64,000 bases of DNA, taken from positions 248,001 through 312,000 of the forward strand of contig NZ_UETR01000001.1 of assembly GCF_900491745.1 (NCBI RefSeq), read 5' to 3'. A program made the position numbers and the translations under genes. Position 1 is the stretch's first letter. Every line of letters starts with the position of its first letter. The notes under the pieces are model-generated. The model did no database searches. It was not told the DNA's origin and worked only from the letters and a program-made list of their open reading frames with translations. Source of the DNA: Amarolinea aalborgensis (GTDB lineage: Bacteria > Chloroflexota > Anaerolineae > SSC4 > Amarolineaceae). Of this stretch, positions 17,735-26,334 are shown in pieces.

Positions 17735-18839
17735 ATGCGTATCTGGCTTCTGGAACCCTATTTCACTGGCTCACACCAGGCCTGGGCCGTTGGTTTTGCC
17801 CGCCACAGCCAACATCAGGTGGACCTGTTGACCATGGCCGGCCGTTTCTGGAAATGGCGCATGACGGGCGCGCTGGAACTGGCCGCAAGTCCATCAACGC
17901 CTGGAGGCCGGCGCTGCGCCCGACCTGCTGCTGGCGAGCGACATGGTCAACCTGCCTGCGCTGCTGGCCCTGGTGCGCCGGCGCTGAGCGCCGCCCATCG
18001 TTTACTATGCACACGAGAACCAGTTGACGTATCCTGCCTGCGGGCGGGGCGCGACCTGAGCTATGCGCTGATCAATCTGCTGAGCATGGCTGCGGCGTCA
18101 CGGGTCTGTTTCAACAGCCGGTTTCACCTGGAATCGTGGTTCGAGGACACTGCCGCGGCTGCTCAAACACTTTCCTGACTACAACCACCTGGCGGTGGTC
18201 GGCCGGCTGGCTGCACGCAGCCAGGTTTTGCCCCTGGGTCTCGACCTGGCGCGCTTCGACGCGCGGCGTCCGCCGCGCCTGACCCGCGCCGCGCCGATCA
18301 TTCTCTGGAATCAGCGCTGGGAGTACGACAAGAACCCGGCTGCCTTTTTCGCCGTCCTCGATCGCCTTCTGGCCGAGGGTTTTGAGTTTCAAGTGGCCCT
18401 CCTGGGAGAGAATTTTCGCCGGGCGCCGCAGGAATTCAGTCGCGCCCACGCGCGCCTGGGCGATCGCCTGTTGACCAACGGCTTTGCGGCCGATCCCGCC
18501 GACTATGCCTACTGGCTGTGGCAGGCAGACATCGTGGTGAGCACGGCCTGGCACGAGTTTTTCGGCGCGGCCATCGTCGAAGCCATCTACTGCGGCTGCT
18601 GGCCGCTGCTGCCGCGGCGCCTGGCTTATCCAGAAATCGTGCCGCCTGCCTGGCACGCGGCCTGCCTATACGATGACGACGCAGACCTGCTGCAGCACCT
18701 GCGGCGCTTGCTCTCGCAGCCTGAGCTGCTGCCCGCGCCTGCGGACTTGCGCGCATCCGTCATGCGTTTCGATTGGTGCGGTCTGGCGCCGATCTACGAT
18801 CAGCTCATGACCAGCGTGGCTGTGGATTTTCCCCGCTGA
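17735..18839 (+). pseudogene. DUF3524 / tRNA-queuosine mannosyltransferase-type GT4 enzyme, frame disrupted
   Basis: The gene starts MRIWLLEPYFTGSHQAWAVGFARHS..VDLLTM.GRFWKWRM, diagnostic of the DUF3524 family; its eukaryotic relative GTDC1 is described as a tRNA-queuosine mannosyltransferase. The protein then continues in other frames: LEAGAAPDLLLASDMVNLPALLALV, an in-frame TGA near 17985, IVYYAHENQLTYP, then SYALINLLSMAAASRVCFNSRFH, and finally from about 18157 the long frame HFPDYNHLAVVGRLAARSQVLPLGLDL through the GT4 C-terminal domain (ILWNQRWEYDKNP, STAWHEFFGAAIVEA). All expected parts are present in order. At least three frame changes and one stop within 280 nt mean a recent pseudogene or local sequence errors. 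Confidence 0.75.
18195..18839 (+). CDS. C-terminal GT4 domain of the DUF3524-type glycosyltransferase
   Basis: This is the intact 214-codon part of the disrupted gene, given separately because it would be called on its own. ILWNQRWEYDKNPAAFF opens the nucleotide-sugar-binding Rossmann fold, and the E-x7-E-like segment AWHEFFGAAIVEAIYCGCWPLLP binds the donor sugar. Without the N-terminal half it would not be an active enzyme. Confidence 0.6.
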   Translation: MVGRLAARSQVLPLGLDLARFDARRPPRLTRAAPIILWNQRWEYDKNPAAFFAVLDRLLAEGFEFQVALLGENFRRAPQEFSRAHARLGDRLLTNGFAADPADYAYWLWQADIVVSTAWHEFFGAAIVEAIYCGCWPLLPRRLAYPEIVPPAWHAACLYDDDADLLQHLRRLLSQPELLPAPADLRASVMRFDWCGLAPIYDQLMTSVAVDFPR

Positions 18840-18846
18840 CGGCTGG

Positions 18847-18885
18847 CAAAAAAGAAACTTCCGAGACTGTTCGATCTCGGAAGTT
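18847..18885 (-). terminator. Rho-independent terminator for tRNA-Cys
   Basis: The arms 18856-18866 (AACTTCCGAGA) and 18875-18885 form an 11-bp perfect stem. On the minus strand it is followed by TTCTTTTTT. It lies 8 bp past the tRNA 3' end. Read on the plus strand it also follows the glycosyltransferase stop by 17 bp but lacks T residues in that direction. Confidence 0.8.
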
Positions 18886-18889
18886 GGTT

Positions 18890-18963
<74 letters not shown>

Positions 18964-19037
18964 AACCACACGCCAATTTTAGCCCAGAACCTGGTATCTG
19001 TCAAACGGAGTTTGGTGATATCGCCCTGGAGGCAATC

Positions 19038-19388
19038 ATGATCGGAACGATAGATCGCACGTACGAGTGTCAACGCTGCGGCGTGGCCTATATCTGGACG
19101 ATCGGCGAGCAGCTCGCCGCGGGCGGTGTGCAGCCGCTGCCCCGTTTGTGCCCCGCGTGCGCACACCTGCTGCCGCCCGTTGGCCGCGAACGGGGCCTGG
19201 TCAAGTGGTACAACGCGCGCCGCGGCTACGGCTTCATCAGCCGGCCGCAGGGCGAGGAGCTTTTCTTTCATCGCAGCGCCTTGCCTGCGGACGCTGGCCC
19301 CATCGGGCCTGACCTGTTAGTGGAATACGGCATTGAACATACCGAGAAAGGCCCGCAGGCGGCGGAGGTCAAGGTGCTGCCCGCGTAA
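19038..19388 (+). CDS. Zinc-ribbon plus cold-shock-domain protein
   Basis: The 116-residue protein combines an N-terminal zinc ribbon (YECQRCG...CPACAHLLPP, residues 8-45) with a cold-shock domain (GLVKWYNARRGYGFISRPQGEELFFHRSAL, residues about 52-82). The latter has RNP1 (RGYGFI) and RNP2-like (LFFHRSA) motifs and binds single-stranded nucleic acid. The typical CSD is about 68 residues; here it ends EVKVLPA. The fusion suggests an RNA chaperone with an added metal-binding arm. It stands alone between two tRNA genes. Confidence 0.85.
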   Translation: MIGTIDRTYECQRCGVAYIWTIGEQLAAGGVQPLPRLCPACAHLLPPVGRERGLVKWYNARRGYGFISRPQGEELFFHRSALPADAGPIGPDLLVEYGIEHTEKGPQAAEVKVLPA

Positions 19389-19480
19389 GCGCGCAAACGG
19401 CGGTTCTCGTCACTTTTACCGCTATTTTACATTTTTTGGCAATGCGTGTAGAATAAAACAGACAACAGCTTGGCGCCGCT

Positions 19481-19565
19481 GGGGCGATGGCGGAACAGGC
19501 AGACGCATCGGTCTTAAAAACCGAAGGACTAACCGTCCGTGTGGGTTCGAGTCCCACTCGCCCCA
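19481..19565 (+). tRNA. tRNA-Leu (UAA)
   Basis: The 85-nt class II tRNA starts GGGGCGA, paired with UCGCCCC and discriminator A. The D-arm is GGCGGAACAGGCAGACGC. The anticodon arm is UCGGUCUUAAAAACCGA with anticodon UAA. A long variable arm (AGGACUAACCGUCCGU region) and T-arm GUGGGUUCGAGUCCCAC follow. CCA is not encoded. Confidence 0.96.
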
Positions 19566-19700
19566 CCTTTGTCAGGCAAGCGCGCTCACGCCAAAGTGGC
19601 CGCAATCCAATCTCATGCTTGTATAAAACTCACGCATCCCCACAACCTCAAGCCGGCGCATGCTCGGGCGCCCACGCATCTCGACCAGGAGGCATTGACT

Positions 19701-20723
19701 ATGGTGTCAAGGCGATTTGGATGGATTGTCTCTCTGTTGATCGTCACAGCGCTGGTTCTCTCAGCCTGTGGCACGCGTCCCGTTCCTTCAACCTCGCAAG
19801 GCGAGAAAACCAACGCCCAAGAGTTTCGAGTTGAGCTGCCCCGCATCACGGTCAACATAGACGAAAAGGGCACGCCCACGGTCATGGGCATGTCTCTCGC
19901 CGACCTCTCCAGGCTAACCGGCGGCAGCATTGCGTCGTTCCAGTTGGATCCGGCGCAGGTGGCCCAACTGCAGGCCAGCAACATCCAGCACATTGAACTG
20001 CTGCACCGCGGCGATGGCCTTTACCTCTTTGTAAACGGCAAGTCGCTACCTTACATAAAGTGGGACCAGAACACGCTGCAAAACGCGGCCAAGATGCTGC
20101 AGACGCTCGACCCGCAGGTCAACGGCATGCACCTGGCGGAGTGGATTCCTTCGATCCTCCCCATGGTGCGCAGCGTGGGACTGGACATCGTGCTGATGCT
20201 GCCGCTCAAAGAGGGCGCTGCTAAAATTGATGTGCGCCCTGAGGACCAGGAGCCTCCCGCGCCGCCGGCCGATTCCGGTCAGCGCCAGGCCGCGGCCGTG
20301 GTGCATCTCCCGATCGTCTATGATCTGACCGGCACGCCGCAAGTGATTGGCCGCGGCGGCCAGATGTTCCGGCCTGATGCGGCGGCCATGGCGCAGATGG
20401 GCCTGACCAATCTGCCTATTTATCTGACGTCAGAGACGGTTGAGTCTCTGATGGCGGCGAATGTGCAGTTTATCACCATTCAGTCCAGCAGCGCCGGGCT
20501 GCAGGTAACGGTGAACAACGACGCCCTGCCGCTCGTCGGCTGGGGCGAGGCCGAGCTGGCCAACGCGCTGGACCTGGCTAAAGGCACGGGCAGCGTAGAC
20601 CCGGCCGTGCTGGACCTGGTGGCCAAATTCGCGCCATTCCTCGCGAACCTTGACTTGACCATCTACATGGAATTCCCGTTGGCCAAGGGCGCGGAAAAGA
20701 TCGAACCAGCCACGAGCAAGTAA
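19701..20723 (+). CDS. Lipoprotein with an internal tandem duplication
   Basis: The start is ATG 19701 with AGGAGG 8 nt upstream. The protein has about 340 residues. The signal LLIVTALVLSAC gives a lipobox (LSAC) at about residue 24, so it is anchored at the outer face of the membrane. The mature part has two homologous halves of about 140 residues. Each runs from a beta-strand start (FRVELPRITVNIDEKGTPTVMG; VVHLPIVYDLTGTPQVIG) through a phrase with IQHIELLHRGDGLYLFVNGKSLP or VQFITIQSSSAGLQVTVNNDALP, then a helix and a closing strand (LDIVLMLPL; LDLTIYMEFPL). The family is not one I recognise. A membrane-protein gene follows by 13 bp. Confidence 0.75.
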   Translation: MVSRRFGWIVSLLIVTALVLSACGTRPVPSTSQGEKTNAQEFRVELPRITVNIDEKGTPTVMGMSLADLSRLTGGSIASFQLDPAQVAQLQASNIQHIELLHRGDGLYLFVNGKSLPYIKWDQNTLQNAAKMLQTLDPQVNGMHLAEWIPSILPMVRSVGLDIVLMLPLKEGAAKIDVRPEDQEPPAPPADSGQRQAAAVVHLPIVYDLTGTPQVIGRGGQMFRPDAAAMAQMGLTNLPIYLTSETVESLMAANVQFITIQSSSAGLQVTVNNDALPLVGWGEAELANALDLAKGTGSVDPAVLDLVAKFAPFLANLDLTIYMEFPLAKGAEKIEPATSK

Positions 20724-20736
20724 CAGGAGGCTCGTC

Positions 20737-21084
20737 ATGCAAAGGCGTTACGGGTTTCTGCGCTTCATCAGTTTCATGCTGCGCTTGTTCGCCGGCTTCT
20801 GCCTGCTCATCGGCCTGGCGGTTGGCGTCTCGTTGATCCTCAGGGGCAACTTTCAGGAAGTGCTCGGCTTCAGGCTGACCATTCCAACCGCGGCCCTATG
20901 GGCGACGGGGTTGATTCCCATCCTCTGCGGCCTGTTCTATTTCGTCATCTTCTACGCGGCCGGCGGCGTGCTGACGCTGCTCATCGCCACGGAAGAGAAC
21001 ACGCGCGCCACGGCCCTCGGCCTCTCTAGCCTGCGCGCGCCGGCGCCGTCCCCGGCAGCTGCCAAACCACCCTCGGCCGATTAG
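20737..21084 (+). CDS. Small two-helix membrane protein
   Basis: The 115-residue protein has an AGGAGG-type site (AACAGGAGGCTCGTC) before ATG 20737. Two membrane helices are evident: residues about 15-35 (LFAGFCLLIGLAVGVSLIL) and 50-82 (AALWATGLIPILCGLFYFVIFYAAGGVLTLLIA). The Ala/Pro-rich tail is probably cytoplasmic. It is likely co-transcribed with the lipoprotein. The function is unknown. Confidence 0.7.
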   Translation: MQRRYGFLRFISFMLRLFAGFCLLIGLAVGVSLILRGNFQEVLGFRLTIPTAALWATGLIPILCGLFYFVIFYAAGGVLTLLIATEENTRATALGLSSLRAPAPSPAAAKPPSAD

Positions 21085-21100
21085 CCCATCACCGCCATCA

Positions 21101-21133
21101 GACCCCTTCGCGTCAGCCTGGCGCGGAGGGGTC
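21101..21133 (+). terminator. Hairpin after the lipoprotein/membrane-protein pair
   Basis: GACCCCTTCGCG and CGCGGAGGGGTC form a 12-bp stem with one mismatch and a 9-nt loop. There is no T-tract, so it may be a factor-dependent terminator or an RNA-stabilising hairpin. Confidence 0.4.
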
Positions 21134-21149
21134 GCCATCAAGGCCGATC

Positions 21150-24100
21150 ATGAAACCCCTTCCGCCGCCGTCTCGCAACACCCAGGGTCAGCCAAACCAA
21201 CCAAGCCAGATGCCGCGCGCCCCGGCCGACGGGCATCAATTCCTGCTCGAGCTGAGCGAGTTGTGGGCGGCGCCGGACGATGCGCGCAGCGCGCGCATGG
21301 ACGGCCTGCGTCGTGCGCAGGCCTTTTTCGCGGCCGACGCCATTTGCCTGGCGCTGTACGATCATTTCAGCGGCCGCTTCGATCTCTCCGCGCGCTTGGG
21401 GCGCCACGCGTGGCCGGCCGATCTGTGGCGCCAGGTTCTGACCGATGGGCGCGCGCCGGGGCAGAGCGGTTTGCTGGCGCTGCCTGCGGCGGCTGGTGGG
21501 CAGCCGCCGATTGGCGTCTTGGCGCTGGCGCGGCCCGCGCTGCCCTTCAGCAGTCGTGAGCATCGTCTGCTGCGCCGGGTGGGCGCGTTGCTGGCGCGCG
21601 CATACGAGGCCCGACGTCTGCGCCTGCTCGTGGACGTCATGGAGGACGCCAACCGCAAAGAGCAGCCGATTGCGCTTTATCGCTTCTTGTTGGACGAACT
21701 GCAGCGTTTCATTAAATGTGATCACAGCGCCGCGCTCATCGTCCTCGATCGCGAGAACAACCGCCTCATCGTGCGCCAGGAGCTGTTCACCGAGGGCGCC
21801 GAAACAACTCGCCTGCCGCTCCCGCGTGAGATGAGCCTCGCGCCTGGCCTGGCCCAGAGCCTGACCGACGCTCACCTGGCGCGTGCGGATGCGGATCGCC
21901 CCTATGCCTTTCACCGCGCCAGCCCTGGCGCTGCCTGGCAAGGACAAACCGCGCCCTGGCTGGCGTCGGCCCTGGCCTACGGCGAGATGCCCTGGCGCAG
22001 GGGAACCAAGGGGGACTCGGCCGAGCCGAGCGTGGACGGAGAAGAGGCGCCTGCCGGGCCGCCTTCACAGGAGGGCAGCCTTCTGGCCGTGCCCCTGGTT
22101 AATAATGAAACGGTGTGGGGATTGCTCAAGCTGTCCACGCGGCGCTGCGGGTCGCCGCAGTTGCCGGCGTCTGATCAGCAGATTGTGCAGAGTTTTGCCA
22201 GCCGCCTGGCCCTGACGCTCTACCAGTCTGATCGGTTCTATCGCCGCCAGCTTGAAATGGACGCCGTGCGCGCCATTGGCGAGACCACTACGCACCCGGT
22301 GTCGCTCGAAGCCGTGTGCCAGACCACGCTCGACGCCGCGTTGAAAACCCTGAATTTGAACGTGGGGCGGGTGCAGACGCGGCTGCGCCTGGTGAACGGA
22401 CAGCCGGTGCAGGTGAGCAGCATCCCCGCGCGTAACGTGATCTTGCAGCCGTTTGCAGATCTGGAAGCGGAGGTTTGGCGCGGCGCGGAGCCTGGCTTGT
22501 TCAACAACCTGCCGCCGCCGCCCATCACACCTGCGGGCAGCCGCGTCATGCGCGCCGCCCTCATCGTCCCCATCCAGTATGAGCGCGCCGTCATCGGCTT
22601 GATCAGCGTGCAATCGTCCCTGGCGGAGCGCTTTCGCCAGACGGACCTCGATTTTTTGCAAACGGTCGCGCACGAAGCCGCGCTGGCGCTCAAGACCGCG
22701 GAGTTGTATGAGCAGGTGCGGCAGCAGGCGGAAGAGCGCCAGGCGCGCCTCGCGTTGCTGCACGAACTGAGCCGGTCGCTCAACCGCCAACTCGATCTGC
22801 AGACCATCTTGCGCAGCGCGGTTGCCACTTCGCGCGCGCGTCTGCACGCGGAAACCGCCTCGATCTTCCTGCTCCAAGGCGATGTCCTGCAGCGGCAGTG
22901 CAGCGCTGGTCAGGACGATGCGCTTTTTGCCGACGAAACGTATCGCGTGGGCGAGGGCTTGACCGGCCTGGCGCGCGGGCCATCCATGCGGCTGTCCGCC
23001 GCGACATGCCCCTATCGTGCGCGTCCCGGCAACGAGCCGGCGCTGGACCGCGACCATCACGGCGCCGCGCTGGCGTCCGATCATGGCCCCGGCGCGTCGC
23101 GGGGCTTGGCCGTGGTGTGCAATCACGTCGGCGACTGCCCGCTCGTAATCGAGGCGCACCGTCTGCGTTACCAACAGATCCTGCCCAGCGGCCGTGTGCA
23201 GCACTTGATGGCCGTGCCCCTCGACGACGCCTATCACACGTTCGGCGTGCTGCGCGTGCTCAACAAACTGACGCCCGAACGCGCGCTCGATGCGGCCGGC
23301 TTCAGCGATGATGACCGCGACCTGCTTTCGACCATTGCCAGCCAGGTGGCGACCGCGATTTCCAACCTGCGCCAGACCCAGCGTCTCACCAGCATCTTCG
23401 AGGTCAACGAACTGATCAGCCAGACCCTTGACCGCGGCCAGATTGGCGATCGCATTGCCGAAATCATGACGGGGTCGTTGGGGTACAGCACGTGCACCCT
23501 GCACCTGCTGCAAGGCAACCGGCTGTCGCTCATCGCCGCGCGCGCGGGGGAGCCGATCGGCGGCTCCGCTTTGGAGATTGGCCTGGACGAAGGGGTGGTT
23601 GGACGGGTGGCGCGCGAGAACGCCTATCGTTACGTGCCTGACATTGCCGCCGAGCCAGATTTCAAGTACAAAGCGTGGGCCGCGCAGCATGGCCTGGTTT
23701 CCATGCTGTGCGTTCCGCTGCGCGTCGGCGACCGCGTCTTTGGCACCTTGTCGGTCTACACTACCTATCGTTATGAATTCAATGAAGACGAAGTGCGCGG
23801 CCTGCACACCTTTGCCACCCAGGCCGCGATGGCCATGGACAATGCGCAGCGGCAGCAGCAGCTGCTGCAGGCAAACGAGGTGCGCACCGCAGAGCTGCAC
23901 AAGGCAACGCACGAGCTGCGTTCGCCGCTCGCCCAGGCCAAGAACATCACCGGCAGCCTGCTGGCGGGCAAGCTGGGCGCTCTGAGCAAAAAGCAGCAAG
24001 ATCGTTTGGAAAAACTGGCAGGCTACCTTGAGCGCCAGCAGCGTCAGATTGACAAGCTGCTCCTCCTCAGCCGGCTGGAGGCGGGCGGCGACCATCCGGG

Positions 24101-24575
24101 CATCTCGTTCGATCCAAAACGGCTCACAGTGCGAACGCTCTTGCGCCAGGCGCAGCGCCGGGCCAACGCGCCCGCGCAGCGCAAGAAACTGCATCTGACC
24201 ATCAAGCGGTTTGCCAACGCCAGCCTGGCCGTGTGGGGGGATCAGTACACCCTGGAGCAGGTGTTGGATAACCTGATCGAGAACGCGATCAAATTCACCC
24301 CTGCGGGCGGCGCGATCACCCTGGGGGGCGACACCTGGAAGGATCGCATTCGCATCACGATCAGCGATACTGGCGTCGGCATTCCAGAGGATCTGCGCCA
24401 GCGTGTGTTCGAGAAGTATTTCCAAATCACGAACACGCGCCAGGATCAAACCACGGGGCTTGGCCTGGGCCTGGCGATTTGCCAGGAGATTGTGCAGCGG
24501 CATGGCGGCGAGATCGAAATCCACGACACGCCGGGCGGCGGCGCGACGTTCATGATTTTTTTACCGGGGAATTAA
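21150..24575 (+). CDS. Multi-GAF sensor histidine kinase
   Basis: The 1141-residue cytoplasmic sensor has no membrane helices. The N-terminal about 900 residues form four or five GAF-like domains. Typical stretches are LLHELSRSLNRQLDLQTILRSAV, IFEVNELISQTLDRGQI, EGVVGRVARENAYRYVPDIA and SMLCVPLRVGDRVFGTLSVYT. The HisKA H-box is ATHELRSPLAQA with His921, and the catalytic domain has the N-box NLIENAIKF, G1 DTGVGIP and G2 GLGLGLAICQEIV. GAF domains may sense small molecules, light or redox state; Cys-rich stretches occur in the GAF near 600 (AATCPYRA, CNHVGDCP). The next gene, 12 bp downstream, encodes its likely response regulator. Confidence 0.92.
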   Translation: MKPLPPPSRNTQGQPNQPSQMPRAPADGHQFLLELSELWAAPDDARSARMDGLRRAQAFFAADAICLALYDHFSGRFDLSARLGRHAWPADLWRQVLTDGRAPGQSGLLALPAAAGGQPPIGVLALARPALPFSSREHRLLRRVGALLARAYEARRLRLLVDVMEDANRKEQPIALYRFLLDELQRFIKCDHSAALIVLDRENNRLIVRQELFTEGAETTRLPLPREMSLAPGLAQSLTDAHLARADADRPYAFHRASPGAAWQGQTAPWLASALAYGEMPWRRGTKGDSAEPSVDGEEAPAGPPSQEGSLLAVPLVNNETVWGLLKLSTRRCGSPQLPASDQQIVQSFASRLALTLYQSDRFYRRQLEMDAVRAIGETTTHPVSLEAVCQTTLDAALKTLNLNVGRVQTRLRLVNGQPVQVSSIPARNVILQPFADLEAEVWRGAEPGLFNNLPPPPITPAGSRVMRAALIVPIQYERAVIGLISVQSSLAERFRQTDLDFLQTVAHEAALALKTAELYEQVRQQAEERQARLALLHELSRSLNRQLDLQTILRSAVATSRARLHAETASIFLLQGDVLQRQCSAGQDDALFADETYRVGEGLTGLARGPSMRLSAATCPYRARPGNEPALDRDHHGAALASDHGPGASRGLAVVCNHVGDCPLVIEAHRLRYQQILPSGRVQHLMAVPLDDAYHTFGVLRVLNKLTPERALDAAGFSDDDRDLLSTIASQVATAISNLRQTQRLTSIFEVNELISQTLDRGQIGDRIAEIMTGSLGYSTCTLHLLQGNRLSLIAARAGEPIGGSALEIGLDEGVVGRVARENAYRYVPDIAAEPDFKYKAWAAQHGLVSMLCVPLRVGDRVFGTLSVYTTYRYEFNEDEVRGLHTFATQAAMAMDNAQRQQQLLQANEVRTAELHKATHELRSPLAQAKNITGSLLAGKLGALSKKQQDRLEKLAGYLERQQRQIDKLLLLSRLEAGGDHPGISFDPKRLTVRTLLRQAQRRANAPAQRKKLHLTIKRFANASLAVWGDQYTLEQVLDNLIENAIKFTPAGGAITLGGDTWKDRIRITISDTGVGIPEDLRQRVFEKYFQITNTRQDQTTGLGLGLAICQEIVQRHGGEIEIHDTPGGGATFMIFLPGN

Positions 24576-24587
24576 GGAGCGAACATC

Positions 24588-25376
24588 ATGCAGGGTGCAC
24601 GGTTATTGGTGATAGATGACGAACCGGGCAATCGCGAGAGCCTGACCGATTGGCTTTCACCGTTGGGGTATCAGGTCAGCGAGGCAACCAGCGGCGCGGA
24701 GGGGATCAGCCTGGCGCAGACGCAGCGGCCCGACGTCATTGTCCTGGACATCCTGATGCCGGGCATGAACGGCTTTGCGGTGATCCGCGCGCTGCGCGAT
24801 CATGACGCGACGCGTGATATTCCCATCGTGGTTTGGTCGGTGACCAGTGAAGACGTGAGCAATCGTGTGCACGGGCTGCGGGTTGGCGCGGACTACATTC
24901 TATTGAAGAGCAAAGACCTGCATGAGCTTGAAGAGGTGCTGCGGCTCACGTTGGGTCGCCGCAAGCTGGCGCCTGCGGCAGAATCTGGAGCGCCCGCAGC
25001 GCCGACCGCAATGTCTGCCAGCGGTCTCAGCTACGACGCGGACGAAGTGACCGTCTACCGGGACGGCGTGCGGCTCAACGTCGAGCTGACGCCCAACGAG
25101 GCGGGCCTGATGCGCTGTTTGTGGGAACATCGCAACCGCCTGACGACGCGTGACGACATTGCCGCCAGCGTCTACAGCGATGCGCAGAATCGCGAAGGCG
25201 TCAGCAATGAAGCCATGGATCGCCTCGTAGGGCGCCTGCGGCAGAAGATCGAGCCAGACATCAAGGCGCCGCGTTACATCCAGACCGTGCGCGGCCATGG
25301 CTACCGTTTGGTGCCGAGTGGGCAGCTTCTCACCAGCGCGGACAATGGACAGATGCTGACCAGCGCGGACATGTGA
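24588..25376 (+). CDS. OmpR/PhoB-family response regulator
   Basis: The 262-residue protein has an N-terminal receiver domain with DDE (residues 10-12), phospho-acceptor Asp54 in VIVLDILMPGMNG, and a Lys in LLKSKD. The C-terminal winged helix spans about 150-245 (LTPNEAGLMRCLWEHRNRLTTRDDIAASVY, VSNEAMDRLVGRLRQKIE, IQTVRGHGYRL). It would be phosphorylated by the adjacent GAF histidine kinase and bind DNA. The last residues contain a short duplication (GQLLTSADNGQMLTSAD). The start has AAGGAG. Confidence 0.93.
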   Translation: MQGARLLVIDDEPGNRESLTDWLSPLGYQVSEATSGAEGISLAQTQRPDVIVLDILMPGMNGFAVIRALRDHDATRDIPIVVWSVTSEDVSNRVHGLRVGADYILLKSKDLHELEEVLRLTLGRRKLAPAAESGAPAAPTAMSASGLSYDADEVTVYRDGVRLNVELTPNEAGLMRCLWEHRNRLTTRDDIAASVYSDAQNREGVSNEAMDRLVGRLRQKIEPDIKAPRYIQTVRGHGYRLVPSGQLLTSADNGQMLTSADM

Positions 25377-25385
25377 GCATCCCGT

Positions 25386-25560
25386 GGGGGATGCGCGCCG
25401 GCCGCCAAGCACATGTACGGTCAGCACGGTGGCCCAGGTTGCCTTTGAGCCGCAGCGGGGGATGCGCGCCGGCCGCCAAGCACATGCACGGTCAGCACGG
25501 TGGCCCAGGTTGCCCTTGAGCCGCGGCGGGAGATGCGCGCCAGTCGCCAAGTAAATGCAG
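25386..25560. repeat. 71-bp intergenic tandem repeat, about 2.5 copies
   Basis: The unit GGGGGATGCGCGCCGGCCGC... starts at 25386, 25457 and 25528 (the third as GGGAGATG), an exact 71-bp period. Copies 1 and 2 are nearly identical; copy 3 is divergent and truncated. It fills most of the 328-bp gap after the response regulator gene and has no open frame shared by the copies. Confidence 0.85.
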
Positions 25561-25704
25561 GCTGTTCGTTTCCTCCTTGTCAAACAGGTGTCAGGAGTTG
25601 CGACGGTTGGTCAGGGTATACTAAGGCCAGAACGGCAGCACAGCCTCCCTGCCGCCGAGTTCATCAGAACGATTCTTGTCTGGTTGACAGAAAGAGGTGT
25701 TCAG

Positions 25705-25917
25705 ATGGCCGGCATCTTGGTCGTGTTCATGATCGTTGTGGTCGTTGGATTGGCCTTTCGGGGCGATCCACCGACAGACTCGTCCCTGTACATCCCGTTA
25801 CAGATCCCCGTGGCGCAAGCGCCTCAACGTGATGCGGGGGCCATTTGGGCCGCCCTCATCTTGATCCTGATCCTGTTGATCACCTTATTTGGCCTGCTGC
25901 GGCCGCTGTTCGGCTAA
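25705..25917 (+). CDS. Small membrane protein (70 aa)
   Basis: Starting at ATG 25705 (AAAGAGG upstream), it encodes a 70-residue protein with two hydrophobic helices: MAGILVVFMIVVVVGLAF and AIWAALILILILLITLFGLL, joined by a polar loop (DPPTDSS). It is followed after 12 bp by another small membrane protein; the two probably form a unit. The function is unknown. Confidence 0.6.
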   Translation: MAGILVVFMIVVVVGLAFRGDPPTDSSLYIPLQIPVAQAPQRDAGAIWAALILILILLITLFGLLRPLFG

Positions 25918-25929
25918 AAGGAGTACATC

Positions 25930-26121
25930 ATGGAAACATTTCTCCTGCTGGCGGTTGGCTTGGGATTCATCGTCTTGGTTTGGTCGGCCCTGGGCGGCGG
26001 CCGCGGCGCCGTGGCTCCCGATCCCAGCACGCGCGAGCCTGCGCATGACGTGGGCAGCCTGCTCCTGATCATCATCCTGGTCAGCGTCGCAGTCTATCTG
26101 ATGCAGCAAATTCCTCAGTAG
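25930..26121 (+). CDS. Small membrane protein (63 aa)
   Basis: The start has AAAAGGAG. Two helices are seen: residues 2-22 (ETFLLLAVGLGFIVLVWSAL) and about 42-60 (VGSLLLIIILVSVAVYLM), with a Gly/Pro-rich loop between. The layout mirrors the preceding gene, so the two may be distant paralogues or partners. A strong terminator follows. Confidence 0.65.
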   Translation: METFLLLAVGLGFIVLVWSALGGGRGAVAPDPSTREPAHDVGSLLLIIILVSVAVYLMQQIPQ

Positions 26122-26128
26122 GTTCGTT

Positions 26129-26167
26129 AGCCGGTCAGGCGCGCAGCGCCTGGCCGGCTGTTTTTTT
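26129..26167 (+). terminator. Rho-independent terminator after the small membrane proteins
   Basis: AGCCGGTCAGGCGC, loop GCAG and GCGCCTGGCCGGCT form a nearly perfect stem of about 13 bp, followed by seven or more T. Confidence 0.9.
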
Positions 26168-26334
26168 GCCCTGGGCGCGTACCAACGATTTGGGTTGTAC
26201 AAGCACAATGAATCGTAAAAGATGAGAGACTTTTGAGAGTAAGATGGAAAACATCTGAGGCGCTTTTGTGTTATAGTGAGAGCAGAAAATGGTTGCCATC
26301 ATAGAAGACTAGCAACAAGAGCACACGGAGCGCG

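Noticed and set aside
22065..24524. 819-codon open frame on the minus strand
   Set aside because: It lies exactly opposite the multi-GAF histidine kinase gene, which has clear motifs; the antisense product has no recognisable features and reflects GC-rich codon bias.
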